From NCBI GenBank assembly GCA_018417955.1, contig JACTVC010000033.1, positions 310,001 through 374,000 on the forward strand: 64,000 nucleotides of DNA, given 5' to 3'. The number at the start of each line of letters is the position of its first letter. The stretch's first letter is position 1. Below are positions 35,073 through 45,439 of the stretch, one piece after another. Below the pieces are notes generated by a model. The model was not told the DNA's origin. It made no database searches and was given only the letters and a program-made list of their open reading frames with translations. A program made the position numbers and the translations under genes. The stretch comes from Laccaria trichodermophora (Eukaryota; Basidiomycota; Agaricomycetes; Agaricales; Hydnangiaceae).

Positions 35073-36063
35073 TTATGTGTGGCCTACGCTCGCAGCCTTC
35101 AGAAGGTCTGCAACCTCGACATCTGTGCTCATGATCGTGAATCGACGTCAATTATACAATGTGACGAAACGTACGATCTTCGGTATGTTGCATGCGCGAT
35201 GCAAAGGAACACACAGTTCCTGGAGAATAGTCAATGAGCTCCTCAGATCTCTACAAACAATGCATACCAGGTCCAAGGATAAATTCGCCTCCCAGTTGCG
35301 TAAAATTGCCCTGCTTGCCGACATGCGATGGATGTCTAAGGGCTTTCTACCACCGTACAACGATAAACTTCAAGTCGATAAAAGGGGAAACTTAGCTTCC
35401 TACCCAAATACTCTGTGTGGCATTCGCAAAAGCACCTAACACGAGATAACTTCTTCTCTCCTGGCCGGCCGGGGTCCTTTCCAAACTCTCAATGTTCATC
35501 CCAAGTTCACGGTAAAGAGTTCGGGTAGGATCGGCGAAGATTCTTCCGTTGAATCCTGTCGTTTCTTGAAATATTGAATTGACGTCAACTTCGATCGCTG
35601 GCATGAGTCGATACACTCACCAGCATAAGATTGAATGGGGTTCCACTCTCCACAACCAATGACAACTATACTGGTGTCAGCAGCGTCCAGGGCTTCTTGA
35701 GATACCTTGGCAAGCTGTTCGACATACGCCTACATAAGCAACATAACGTTGTCAGAGAAGCTGATCATCTATGTGCACGCAGATCAAGACTCAGGACCTG
35801 ACAAGACTACAAAAAAAGTGCGTGAGCAGGAGGATGGGTTGAGCAGATACTGCGTACCCCACAGAAGAAATGCCCTGTCCGCGCGCATCGTCAAGCGACG
35901 CTTGACAAGTGCGATCACAAAACGACGCACGAATGAATACGACAATTGTTTTCCGTTCAATTATTAGGCCAAACTTCACATTCTCGCCGTTGACGTTGAG
36001 AACGTCGAGGTTTGCAGCTCTAGAGAGCGTTTCATTATTGGGGATAGCTCTAGCTTCGACCAT
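35073..36063 (-). CDS. Thioredoxin-fold AhpC/TSA-type protein (AAED1/PRXL2C-like), eight exons
   Basis: Putative peroxiredoxin-like redox protein. Exons on minus: 35931-36063, 35858-35874 (17 nt), 35798-35806 (9 nt), 35621-35729, 35404-35564, 35268-35346, 35171-35219 and 35073-35127, giving 203 residues with every phase consistent. Core: TIVVFIRHFFCGSCQAYVEQL (split around the short exons), VVIGCGEWNPIQSYA, TGFNGRIFADPTRTLY, GKQGNFTQLGGEF, FASRMQHTEDR and TDVEVADLLKAA. The 9-nt exon supplies Ser-Cys-Gln and so the second Cys of the C-x-x-C active site. The last intron is only 43 bp. A broken 3' copy lies beside FMN1 at 7.4-7.8 kb. Confidence 0.85.
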
Positions 36064-36264
36064 CACTCAGGTTGGAATTCAAGATTGTTGTTGTGAAGTT
36101 TGGTTAGGGTTCATTCCACTCTTTTTGGCAACAGGAGGCTGTTTGTGATGGTAGAGAATACATGTGGTATGTCCAGACAGGTATCAAGTCTAATGTAAGA
36201 GGGAATAAAGGAAAGGTCCAGCCTGGTCCACCTGACTATGCGTGACACCCGAGATTTTCCAGGT

Positions 36265-38895
36265 TTACATGATGATACACTCCTTCTCCTCCGCTTGGGC
36301 ACTATGGAAACCCATCTCTGCGAATGTAGCGGGTTTCTTTCCTGTCGAACTCGTAGGCTTGGGGGTTGGAGCAGCAACGGGTACAGGCGCAGGTGAAGCT
36401 GACTGTCTCCCAGGTGCCTCGCCCGCCTTTCTCCCCGGCCTTCCTCCCACAGGACTTGGTGCGATTTGGCCAGGACTCTCCGTCCGTAGGCCGGGACTGC
36501 CGCCAACGGTGGGTGGAGGAATGGATGAATCAGAGAGTTGATAACGTTGTCCAGCTGGATAAGGTTGCACCTGTGGAGCCTGGGCATTGTTTTGCGGTTT
36601 AGGCTGCTGCTGCGCCCTTAACTGAGCCAATTTCGACATGGGAGGCTCCATCGCCGAGTTTTTTCTGATAACTTCAACGACCGTCCGACCGTCGTCTTTC
36701 CTCCTCTCCTGGCCCTGCTGCTGCTGTTCGTGCAAGGTAGGGAAAGTACGTCCCTCCCAGGGTGGACTAAGTGGTTGTGCCTCTGATCGCTGTTGAGCTT
36801 GGGTACGTTTCCGAACGAGTTTGGTTTCGGTGATGGTGTCGTGTTCTACACGCGAAAGAGGCGCGGGTGTCGAGGCGGATAGGGCTTGGAGGCGAGCGAT
36901 GGCATCTGCGTTTCCGTGGTCGCGGGCCTACATTAATAGGAGTGTAAATGGTGAGAAAATGGGGACAATGAAGAGGAAAAAGATACCTTTTCATACCACG
37001 TCCTTGCTTCTAGTAGATCCTTCGGTCTGCCTACCCCTACCTCCGCATAATACCCCATTGCAAACTCTGCGGAAGGTAGTCCTCTTCTTGCAGCCTTTGA
37101 GGCAAATGTGAGCGCCAGTGACTCATCTTTATCAAAGTGACCGGAAGAACCAGCGGTTGCTATTCAAATGTAAGGACACAAAAGGTGGAATTGATGAGAA
37201 GAAACGCACCCGCACCACTGCCACACAAGAACCACTTGCTGAGCGCCATATCTGCCTCCACCTCGCCTGCTTGACTCGCAAGACTATAATATTGCACGCT
37301 GAGGAGCGGATCAAATCCAAAGGGGGGTTCGGCAAACTCATAAGCATGTCCCAATTTGTACTGGGCAGCAGGGAAATGCAGGTATGCAGCCCGCTCCAAA
37401 TGTTTTCGTGCCTCTAACGTTGGCGAGGAGCCTGGGGGTATGTAAGGAGCAAATAGAGAGGGAGGGAGGGGTGCAATAGAGGTGAATTCCGAGAGGAGTA
37501 AGAGGGCGTAGACGTAGGCTGGTTGTGGTGTTTCAAGGGATGAAAGCAGAGCCGCACGATGGAGGAGGGGCAGGGCAAGCTGGGGATTTGCAGAGAGGCC
37601 AAGCTGACCTAACAGGTGGGCCATTCCCATTCGCTGTTTGCAATAAATTAGAATGAGATGATAAAAGGCCGGATGTGAATTTCATGGGGATGGGTTGCAA
37701 AATAGTGGGATGGAATTGCAAAGATTCACTTACATACAAGCAGCTCTCCACCCCTCCTCTGATTCCTCTTTCATAACACTCCTTTGCTCTCGTTGCATCA
37801 CCAAAATTCTCATAATCTCGCCCAATACGGAACCAAGCGCCTGGATATCCACCCCTTGCGGCAGCCTCGAAATCGCGGAAAGCGGCTCTAGGATTTTGTG
37901 GTATATGGGCTGGATAGGCACCCGTAGCAGCGAACTTGGCACGAAGGTACAGTGCCTCAGCTACATGGCTTGGTAGTGGTGTTATACCTGCACTAGAGCT
38001 AGCTAGTTGCAATACCAATGGGACGGCAATTTGGGACAGGGAGAGTAGTGCTGGGTCGGTGATGATTATTGGGCCTACGGGAGAATCGGAGGGGGGAGTA
38101 GAGAAGAGATCGGAGGTCGTTGGGTTGGTTGTTGCGATGTTGAAGGCATTTGCTTTGTCTATGAGGAAGAAGACATCACGGCACCATGCGATTCGAAGTT
38201 TGGGGTCATGGGTGGGTGATTGGACTATGTTTGCAGCGGACGAGAGCTGGGCAAGGGTGGGTAACGGGGAGGTCAATGAGGGAATGCTGCTGCTGTTTGA
38301 GGGTGGTGGTTGAGGAACGTTAGGGTTGTTTGAGGTAGGTGGTGGCAGTGAGGGAATGTTAGTGTTGTTCGAGGTAGATGGGGGCAACGGAGCTAGGGTA
38401 AGTGATAGGTTTGCAAGAGATTGGGCGACTTCAGCTTGAGTCGGAGGCGGTGGGTAAACTGCACCAGGAGTAAGTTGGCCAGGAGCCAGTGAATTGGGTG
38501 TCATTGCTGCCATTCCTAGGCTGCTATTAGCATTTATTGGATTGGCCGGTGGTGCACCGCCTGGAATCCCACTCCAAGGTGGCTGCTGTTGGTAGGAATC
38601 ATAGCGGATCTGATCATCCAGCGTCCTTGCCATCTGGTACACGTCAGATAGTCACAAAAAATCAACCACGCGGTCTTACATTGGCAGGGATAGAAGGATC
38701 CAGGCGATGAGGCCTTGGTGCAACAAGTGGCCTTTCAAAGTGGGGTGGAGACTCTTCATACGGACTAGGCGTTGCATATCGAATGGCTTCGTTCCTCACA
38801 GCGGGAGGCAAAGGGGGCACTGGAGGCGGTAGGGAATTGTCCCTTCCTTGTGTAGACTCATAGTACGGACGAGGAGGAACAGGAGGAGCAGACAT
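36265..38895 (-). CDS. SKT5: SEL1-repeat chitin synthase activator, SKT5/CHS4-like, with CaaX end
   Basis: Recruits and activates the CHS3-type chitin synthase at sites of growth. Exons on minus: 38680-38895, 37734-38633, 37210-37633, 36987-37159, 36265-36927, giving 791 residues. A Pro-rich N-terminus is followed by a run of SEL1 repeats (for example AEALYLRAKFAATGAYP, YPGAWFRIGRDYENFGDA, RKHLERAAYLHFPAAQYKLG, YYSLASQAGEVEADMALSKW and AEFAMGYYAEVGVGRPKDLL). The C-terminus is Pro/Gln-rich and ends in CIIM, a prenylation CaaX box as in SKT5/CHS4. The repeats cross exon boundaries cleanly, supporting the splicing. Its partner-class protein CHS7 is at 12.6 kb. Confidence 0.88.
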
Positions 38896-39001
38896 CGATG
38901 AGGAAAAGAAAATGTAATTGATGAGAATTATTTGCCTTGTATTAAATGCGTATTCCGTGTACAGCCATGCGCAGTTCATAAGGGTATCATCCAAAGCAAT
39001 A

Positions 39002-42000
39002 TCACAAATCTGAACCCACAGCATCCACAACGTAGAGAACTTGTTGCGGTCGAACGAATAGCCCCCTTGACTCTACCCCCGACGTATCCGACACTGCCGG
39101 ACTAACACTCCTCATCCTCTTCGTCTTCCGTTCCCCTCCAACACTCATCTGATCACCGTCTCTTTTCAACACACCACGGCTCACTTCCCTGCCCCACACA
39201 GCCCCTCCAACACTTCCCGCATCGATACGCCTCCTCCTCGCTGCCCTGTCTTCTCCAGAATAGTCCCACTCCGATCCACCCACTCCTCCAATCTCAAAAT
39301 ATCGTATACCGCCCCAGGTGCCATCGTTCCACTGCCTGTCCTCCGAACGATCACCATTGACCCGGTTGTGGTAGTCGCCTCCCCAACTTTCGCCAACAGG
39401 CATTGGCACTTCTACTCCAACCCATGGCCCAGTCTCTCCTTCTACTTCACCAATGTAACGAGCATAAGCCTTGAATCGCTTCCGCTTTGAGGAAATTATA
39501 CATGGAATCCCGATCTCGAGAGTCGCACCCCGTGGAACAGGTTCGTTGTGTCCATTTGACAATGTAGGTTGCTTTGGGCCTGAATACCGTGTTTCTTGTG
39601 TGGAAGTACCAGCCGCAGCAGGCTTGATCGAAGCACCAGAACCAATCGAACTGCCAGAGGCCCTAACCTTTGTTGTAATGGTATCAGACGAACCTTTTCT
39701 CTTCAATGTCGCTACACTGGCTGAAGAGGCTGAGCTGCCACTCTTCTTGTGGTGTTCATTGCTGATATCGGTCGTTGCATTAGGTAATGGGTTTAGAACA
39801 GGTTTCTTGATAGGCGCCTTGGCGATCGTACTCGTCGATATTGAGGGAGAGGGAGGTAAAACATGAGAGTCGGTATCCATTGGAGAGTCCTCTAGCACCT
39901 TCTCGTCACTCTCCGAATTCATTGGAGCTTCGACTTCAGCATTCTTTGCGAGGTCATCCTCCTGCAAAGTGTTTTGCCCTTCGGCAGCCTTCAGAGAGTG
40001 ACCTGGAACACCTTTTGATATCGGTGCTGGATCTTTCTCAGCAACTTCTGAAATGGGTTTGCCCTGCCTTGCAAGGGTAGCAGCACCACTCTTCCCGCCG
40101 ACAATCAGCGTAGTTCTCTTAACTCCCTTTCCGACAGGAAGTGACTTTGTCGGGCTGGTAACCGGCACGGGAGGAGGCATTTTCGTTGCTGGGCCCTTCG
40201 CCCCAGCAACGGAAGTAATACTCGATCCAGATACCCTCCTTACCCGTGGTGCAGCGGCAACACTAACGGTGGATTTCGGTCTTGGAGACGTCCCCGCCGT
40301 TTTAACGCTAGCCATGGTTGAGGTAGAATTGGTCCTTGTTGATGAAGCACTGATCTTTCTTGACCTAACAACGGGTGTTGATAACCCAACGTTACTCCCA
40401 GAGCTAGCCGTCCTGAAACTTTCGTTAGTAGCGGTGTCGGTGTTCGATACGCTCGATGTGGGCCTGGAATTGGCGTTGGAGTGGGTTGATTCTGGTCTTG
40501 ACATTGATTGAGATGATGTTGGACTTCGACGTGAGTGAGTTGAAGCGGTTGACAGGCTTGACATGGGTCGTGTGGATGTTGTAGATATCGTGGATGTAGA
40601 TCGAGTGTTCGCTTTGGTATTCGCCCCCAAGCGTGTGCGCGCAGCGGCTCCAGACGTTGTCATCCGCGTATTGGTAGATGTTCTCGAATTCGTTGTCGCT
40701 GTCGTCCTCGTACTGCCTCGTGAATTGGGCCTAGGCGCAGCGGCTTGTAAACCTCCGGTGCGAGAAGTTACGACCCCACTCACGCCTGACCTTCGAATGG
40801 TAGAGGCATGCGAGCGGACAGAAGATGCAGGTGACTTGGGTCGGGAACCTGTGCGGCTACTTGCCAGGGACGCCTTCGTAATAAGCGTCTTTTTCAAAGG
40901 AGTGGTCAGAGGCGTGACAGGTGAAGTGGGTGCGGTGATCATGATGCTCTTCTCGTCGCCGTCAGCATCTAAGTGCCGGTCATCGGAGCCAAGAACTGGG
41001 CCTTCTTGTTCATCATCATCATAGTCATCACCATGATTTTCTTCATCCTCTTCATAATAATTGTTCTCAGGTTCCACGATTGACGGTGGAGTGGGCGATG
41101 GCGTTCTAGAGTCGGGCAGAGGGCTAATCATTGAAGGCGACCTAGGCGTTAATTTTGAATCAGGCCTGTCTCCATCCTTAGGGTCTACACCTCTAGTGGC
41201 GTCTAGCATCACCCGTCTCGCGGGAGTTACCACGTCGGAGCTAGTGGGGTTTGTGACTCGCCTTGCGCCCCCTCCCACAGTGCCAACAGTAGAAACACTG
41301 CGCACGGAGCTGGCCGAAGATCCGTGCTTGCTAGGAAGATTCTTGGCCAACAAGTTCGCGCGGGTACTGTTCGCAATGTCCCGGACGCTGCTACCTGCAT
41401 CACGCATGCTGCTTGCGACGTCGCTCTCAGCGTCCACTCGTGAAGTGTGTGGATGGGTAGAGATCGGGCGGAGGTGCTGTTTCGTCCTGAAGTTGGGTGT
41501 ATTTCGTGGAGAAGATGTGTTAGAAGAGTAAGATGGTGGTGCAGGGTTCAACAGGTCTTCAATAGGTACTTCGATGTCTGAAGTCCGTGGTTCATTAACC
41601 GTAATGTAAAGAGATTTTCAAAAAACTCACGATCGCTGATTTCCTTTAACGCCCATCCATCGAGGGGATCAAAGCCGCGTTCTTGCCTGATGGCAATCCA
41701 CCGCTTTCCAATCCACTTGAGCAGTTCGAGCCTGGTCTGCTCTACTTGAACTCGGATATGTGATGTGGCGGACAGGAGAGGCGCATTTGCTTCAGTCGGG
41801 TGTGGCCGCAAAAGAATCGAGGAAACGAGGGTCTACATTTCATCGTTTATCAGCCTTATCAGTGAAGGAAAACGTAAAATACCTGATATAGTGGAGCCGC
41901 CCAAACTTCTTTGACCCCTCTCATGACGGATTTCATGACCCATTCGACTCTTTCCCCATCTTCAAATCGAACTCCGTCCCCTTCCATGACCTCCATCCAT

Positions 42001-43383
42001 TCAGCACTCTCGAAGCAGGCTTCCGACTCCTTGCAAATGGTTTCGTCGATTGCCTTTCTTGCAGCCACAAGCATATCCCTAACCGTATCCCCCCACGGTT
42101 CAATAATGGTGCCAATCTTGACCAAAGCATGTTCTGCAGCAAAGAGCAGGGGGAAAACGTTCAGCGGGGTTGTTCGCTTCCCCAGTCCTTTCAACAGGGA
42201 CTCGCGCAGCTTTGGTGTAAGGGATGCGAATTCGGAGGTGCACCAGCCCTCTCCAAACAACCCAACCAGTGCTCGACGAGCTCCTCGTTCGAGGTGGGCA
42301 TTCTTGACGTCGTCACTTAGAGCAAACTCGAGGACTCTTGGAGCCCTTCTCGCGCATTGGCGACAGCGGCAGCCACCAGTGCCCCATTTTCCTCCAGTTA
42401 TCCGCTCGTACTCCGAAAATGGGAGGAAAGCATGGAAGAGTCCATGAAGCATTTCTTGTGCAATGCGCGCCTGAATCTCGTCCTGAAGAGAGGGCATAGC
42501 GAGGTAGAGCGCAGAACGGAGGATAGCGAAAGCCGTAGAAAGATCGTAGGATCTGTGAGAGAAAATAAGAGTACCTGTATAAATGAATCCTAATGTAAAG
42601 TGGAGTGAGGCGGGGGTGAATGGGGGTGATGGGAGGTTAAGCGTCGTTGACGGGGTTGAGGGCCAATCCAGCAAAGCATTACGAAAGTACGGTGACCTCG
42701 AAACAAGAATAAAGCGATGGGAGGAGAAAATGGCTGTGGTGTTTTCGTGTGAAGAGGAAAAGTTACCCGTGAGCGCGATGCGGACATCTGAGTATAGTCG
42801 TGACCGCCACATGAAAACGAGATCCTTTCTCAGTTTATCAATTCGCATGGATTCGGGGTCATCATGCTCTTCTCCATCAGATGAGTCGAAAAGAAACTCG
42901 AACGCTTCCCCAAATCCCTGGCTTGTGTACAAGTACTCGAGTTCATTGGAGAAAAGGGTTGGGTTGATTGACGTGGTCAGACGGAGGGGGATCTGACATT
43001 GTACTGGCGATGGGGTGCGCGAAAGAATTGACGAGGGTACATCAAGAGAGAGTGCAGAAGTAGTGTCCACAGGGGGTGTTGACGGTCGAAAGGAGAAATA
43101 ACGGTTTTGAAAGGAAGGAGGTGCACGAGCATATACAATGGCTGTAAGGAGGATAATCGTTCCTCAACTTGGTAGTACCGGCAGCCCATCACGCACCTTT
43201 GTGGCCCCATACTTCTTCAACGCCGCCCTCGCCGGTAAGCTCCCATACAACGTCTGGAAATCGGTCTTTGGCGCGTTTGAAAAGCTCCTCAAGATGATCT
43301 TGCCACTGGGAGGTTGAAGATTTCGTGGCCTCTTGCAATCCTGGTGGCGGTGGGGAGGCAAGGGCGACGGCTGTGGGAGCCAT
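39002..43383 (-). CDS. BTB/POZ plus CAP-Gly domain protein
   Basis: Exons on minus: 43197-43383, 41883-43141, 41631-41832 and 39002-41577, about 1,407 residues. N-terminal BTB/POZ fold near residues 140-230 (LYSDVRIALTG, SSHRFILVSRSPYFRNALL, LHFTLGFIYTGTLIF), then a conserved helical region and a long Ser/Thr-rich basic segment like a microtubule-binding linker. A C-terminal CAP-Gly-like domain follows (IGEVEGETGPWVGVEVPMP .. WNDGTWGGIRYFEI). The usual GKNDG motif is QWNDG here, so tubulin-tail binding may be altered. The architecture suggests a cytoskeletal or adaptor scaffold; the role is unknown. Long minus-to-plus shadow ORFs come from its Ser/Thr-rich codons. Confidence 0.8.
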
Positions 43384-43483
43384 TGACCGCCGGGGTATCG
43401 ACGAGGAAGACGACGAGACTTTGAGAACGTTTGAACACGAGGCGTGGGTTAGGGCTGCATAACTACAAAGCTACGTAAACACT

Positions 43484-44194
43484 TCAAAAAACATTCCCCA
43501 AAACACTCCGTACTCTCTTCAATACTCCCTCATCTTCTTCTTCGCCGCTTGATGCCCTCGCCTCCAAAACAACCCCCGTCAACTCCCAAAGCTCCAGAGG
43601 CAACTCCGATATCTTATCAACAGTCCTCTCCAACTCCCTCTTCCTCTCGTCGAACCCTTGCACACTCGTCTCTGTATACTCTTCTCGGTAATCTTCCAAC
43701 GGCTGACTTGGAAGGTCAACATGTGCCACCAGAATCCTGTCAATAGGCTGCGATGTTCGCTCATGTTTCACTACCCATGTCTCCCGAAAGTTGTTCGGTT
43801 TTGGCAATGACAAGGTGCGCTGCGCTAATCCCAATATCCCATCAAAGTCGTGCGCCGCGAGCACAAAGACACCTCCGCTGGCGTCGACTGCCACTCGCTC
43901 TGATCCGGCGGGATTCGAAAATAGTGCTAGAGTGAATCCTTCAGAGTCCGCAGGTGCGTTGCGAACGACAGCGAGTTTCAGGTCGCCGCGATGAGGGATG
44001 TAGGATTGGGAGTTTGGGTACTTCTCGGCCCGTGTACGCCACCCAGAGTATGGTGATGACCATGTAGGTGCTATGTCGTACGACATTTTGCCCGCTGCAA
44101 GGTATTGAGAGAGGGGTTGAAATGGCGGGAGGGTGTAGTAAATGGCGAGTGCAATGAGACCACACAGGGATGTGGTGAGAAATGTGCGCGACAT
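43484..44194 (-). CDS. Hypothetical protein with N-terminal membrane anchor
   Basis: Single exon, 236 residues. Residues 5-22 (FLTTSLCGLIALAIYYTL) form a signal anchor or cleavable signal. The rest is soluble with a charged helical C-terminus (FDERKRELERTVDKISEL .. SGEEEDEGVLKRVRSVLG). The family is not recognised. It is divergent from the phosphotransferase pseudogene only 42 bp away. Confidence 0.65.
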   Translation of the reverse strand: MSRTFLTTSLCGLIALAIYYTLPPFQPLSQYLAAGKMSYDIAPTWSSPYSGWRTRAEKYPNSQSYIPHRGDLKLAVVRNAPADSEGFTLALFSNPAGSERVAVDASGGVFVLAAHDFDGILGLAQRTLSLPKPNNFRETWVVKHERTSQPIDRILVAHVDLPSQPLEDYREEYTETSVQGFDERKRELERTVDKISELPLELWELTGVVLEARASSGEEEDEGVLKRVRSVLGNVF

Positions 44195-44236
44195 GATATA
44201 TGACTATAAGAGTTTGCTTTATATAGACGTAGTGAG

Positions 44237-45150
44237 ATGCCTTGTGATTCCCCGACTTGCATCCAAGTTGTTTCGGATCTTATGCCAACTCCAGTACTAC
44301 CTTCATCGCCCGATACGCAGCAGCTTTTGGCCCTGGAACGTCTCGATCCCCTTGGAACCAAATTCGTCTCCAGAATTTCTCCTGGTGTTGTCGTCAAATT
44401 TGGCTTCGACCACGACGCTGAAGTTCGCGCGCTGCAGTTCATCCACGGTCAGCTGTCCGTTCACACACCACGCGTTTAGCATCATGCCCCTTTCCCCAAA
44501 CTTCCCGTCGTCGAGCCCTGGCATTGGGAGGGAGGAGTCTGGTATTTCTTTATGGAGGAATGTCCAGGTGTTCCTCTCGAAACGTTATCGGCAACATGTC
44601 TTCCACCGACCTCGACCACATCGCCGATCAATTGCTTGTTATTCTTGATGAGATGCGCTCATACAAGAGCACGACGCTTGGGGCAGTCACAGGCGGTCCT
44701 TACCGCAATCGAAACATGCCCTACCCTTGGCACGCATTTTCGAATGTCAAGGAGTACCTAGACTACTACCGCGGTATATTCCTTGAATTCTGTGGACCCC
44801 ATTACGTGGACGAGCTATTCAGCCACTTCCCGACCAACGGACAGGTCCACTTCACTCACGGCGACCTCCTCCCCCGTAACATCCTCGTCGATGGTTCCAA
44901 GATTACAGGTATCGTCGACTGGGAAACTGCCGGCTATTATCCTGATTTTTGGGAATACTGCCGGATGCACGATTGTGGATGGATGACGCCGGCATGGGGA
45001 CGAGTTCTTGCCCGGCCTCGGGAAAAGGAGATTGATGCCGTGATCTTTATTACAACAGCGTGTATCTGGTGTAATATAGTCTTTATCATTCTAAAATCTT
45101 GTATACCCAATGCATTATCTCAGTTTATGACCCACTGTGATGCAGGTTGA
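44237..45150 (+). pseudogene. Broken aminoglycoside-phosphotransferase-like kinase
   Basis: The protein-kinase-like APH fold is clear at the C-terminus: FTHGDLLPRNILVDG (catalytic Asp/Asn loop) and IVDWETAGYYPDFWEY (metal-binding Asp). It is common in mushrooms as small-molecule kinase paralogues of unknown substrate. An in-frame TAG at 44477-44479 interrupts the segment before HHAPFPKLPVVEP. The frame also slips by one base near 44584-44586, between GVPLET and VIGNMSSTDLDHIADQLL. A 34-bp intron around the TAG would be shorter than any other intron here, so I prefer the pseudogene reading. Sequencing error cannot be excluded. It marks the edge of the repeat-rich half. Confidence 0.65.
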
Positions 45151-45325
45151 ACCCAGAAAACCAATGTTTTCACTCCGATGACTTTCACTTCAGGCAGCGA
45201 CAAATATGGAGGGCCACATATGTGTAAACATAGGCAATAAAAACTGCAAAATAGACCAAAACCAGTGTTCCCCTAGGCTCGTGACCAACCGTTTCTTTCA
45301 AACTCCGCAGGCTACGTTCAGAAAC

Positions 45326-45391
45326 GGCTGGGCCGAACGGATTGAGTCTTGTCGAGGTCACATTTTGTGACACGGGACTTAGTGAAATTTC
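45326..45391 (+). repeat. Left 66-bp block of a candidate long terminal inverted repeat
   Basis: Aligns without gaps to the reverse complement of 54937-55002. About three quarters of positions match by eye, including TTGTCGAGGTC, TGTGACA, ACTTAG and AAATTTC at identical spacing. The two blocks enclose the DUF6589 and RecQ-like genes. Whether they are true element ends or a duplicated exon is not settled; I found no target duplication. Confidence 0.5.
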
Positions 45392-45439
45392 TTCAAATTC
45401 AAGGTGTGTCTGTTCTGTATCAACCATCATCTGCCTTTC

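Noticed and set aside
39471..41531. Long plus-strand ORFs opposite the BTB/CAP-Gly gene
   Set aside because: They mirror Ser/Thr/Pro-rich codons of the minus-strand gene and lack motifs or splice continuity.
45185..45430. Hydrophobic minus-strand ORF at the left edge of the repeat block
   Set aside because: It overlaps the 66-bp inverted block and has no recognisable family or splice partners.
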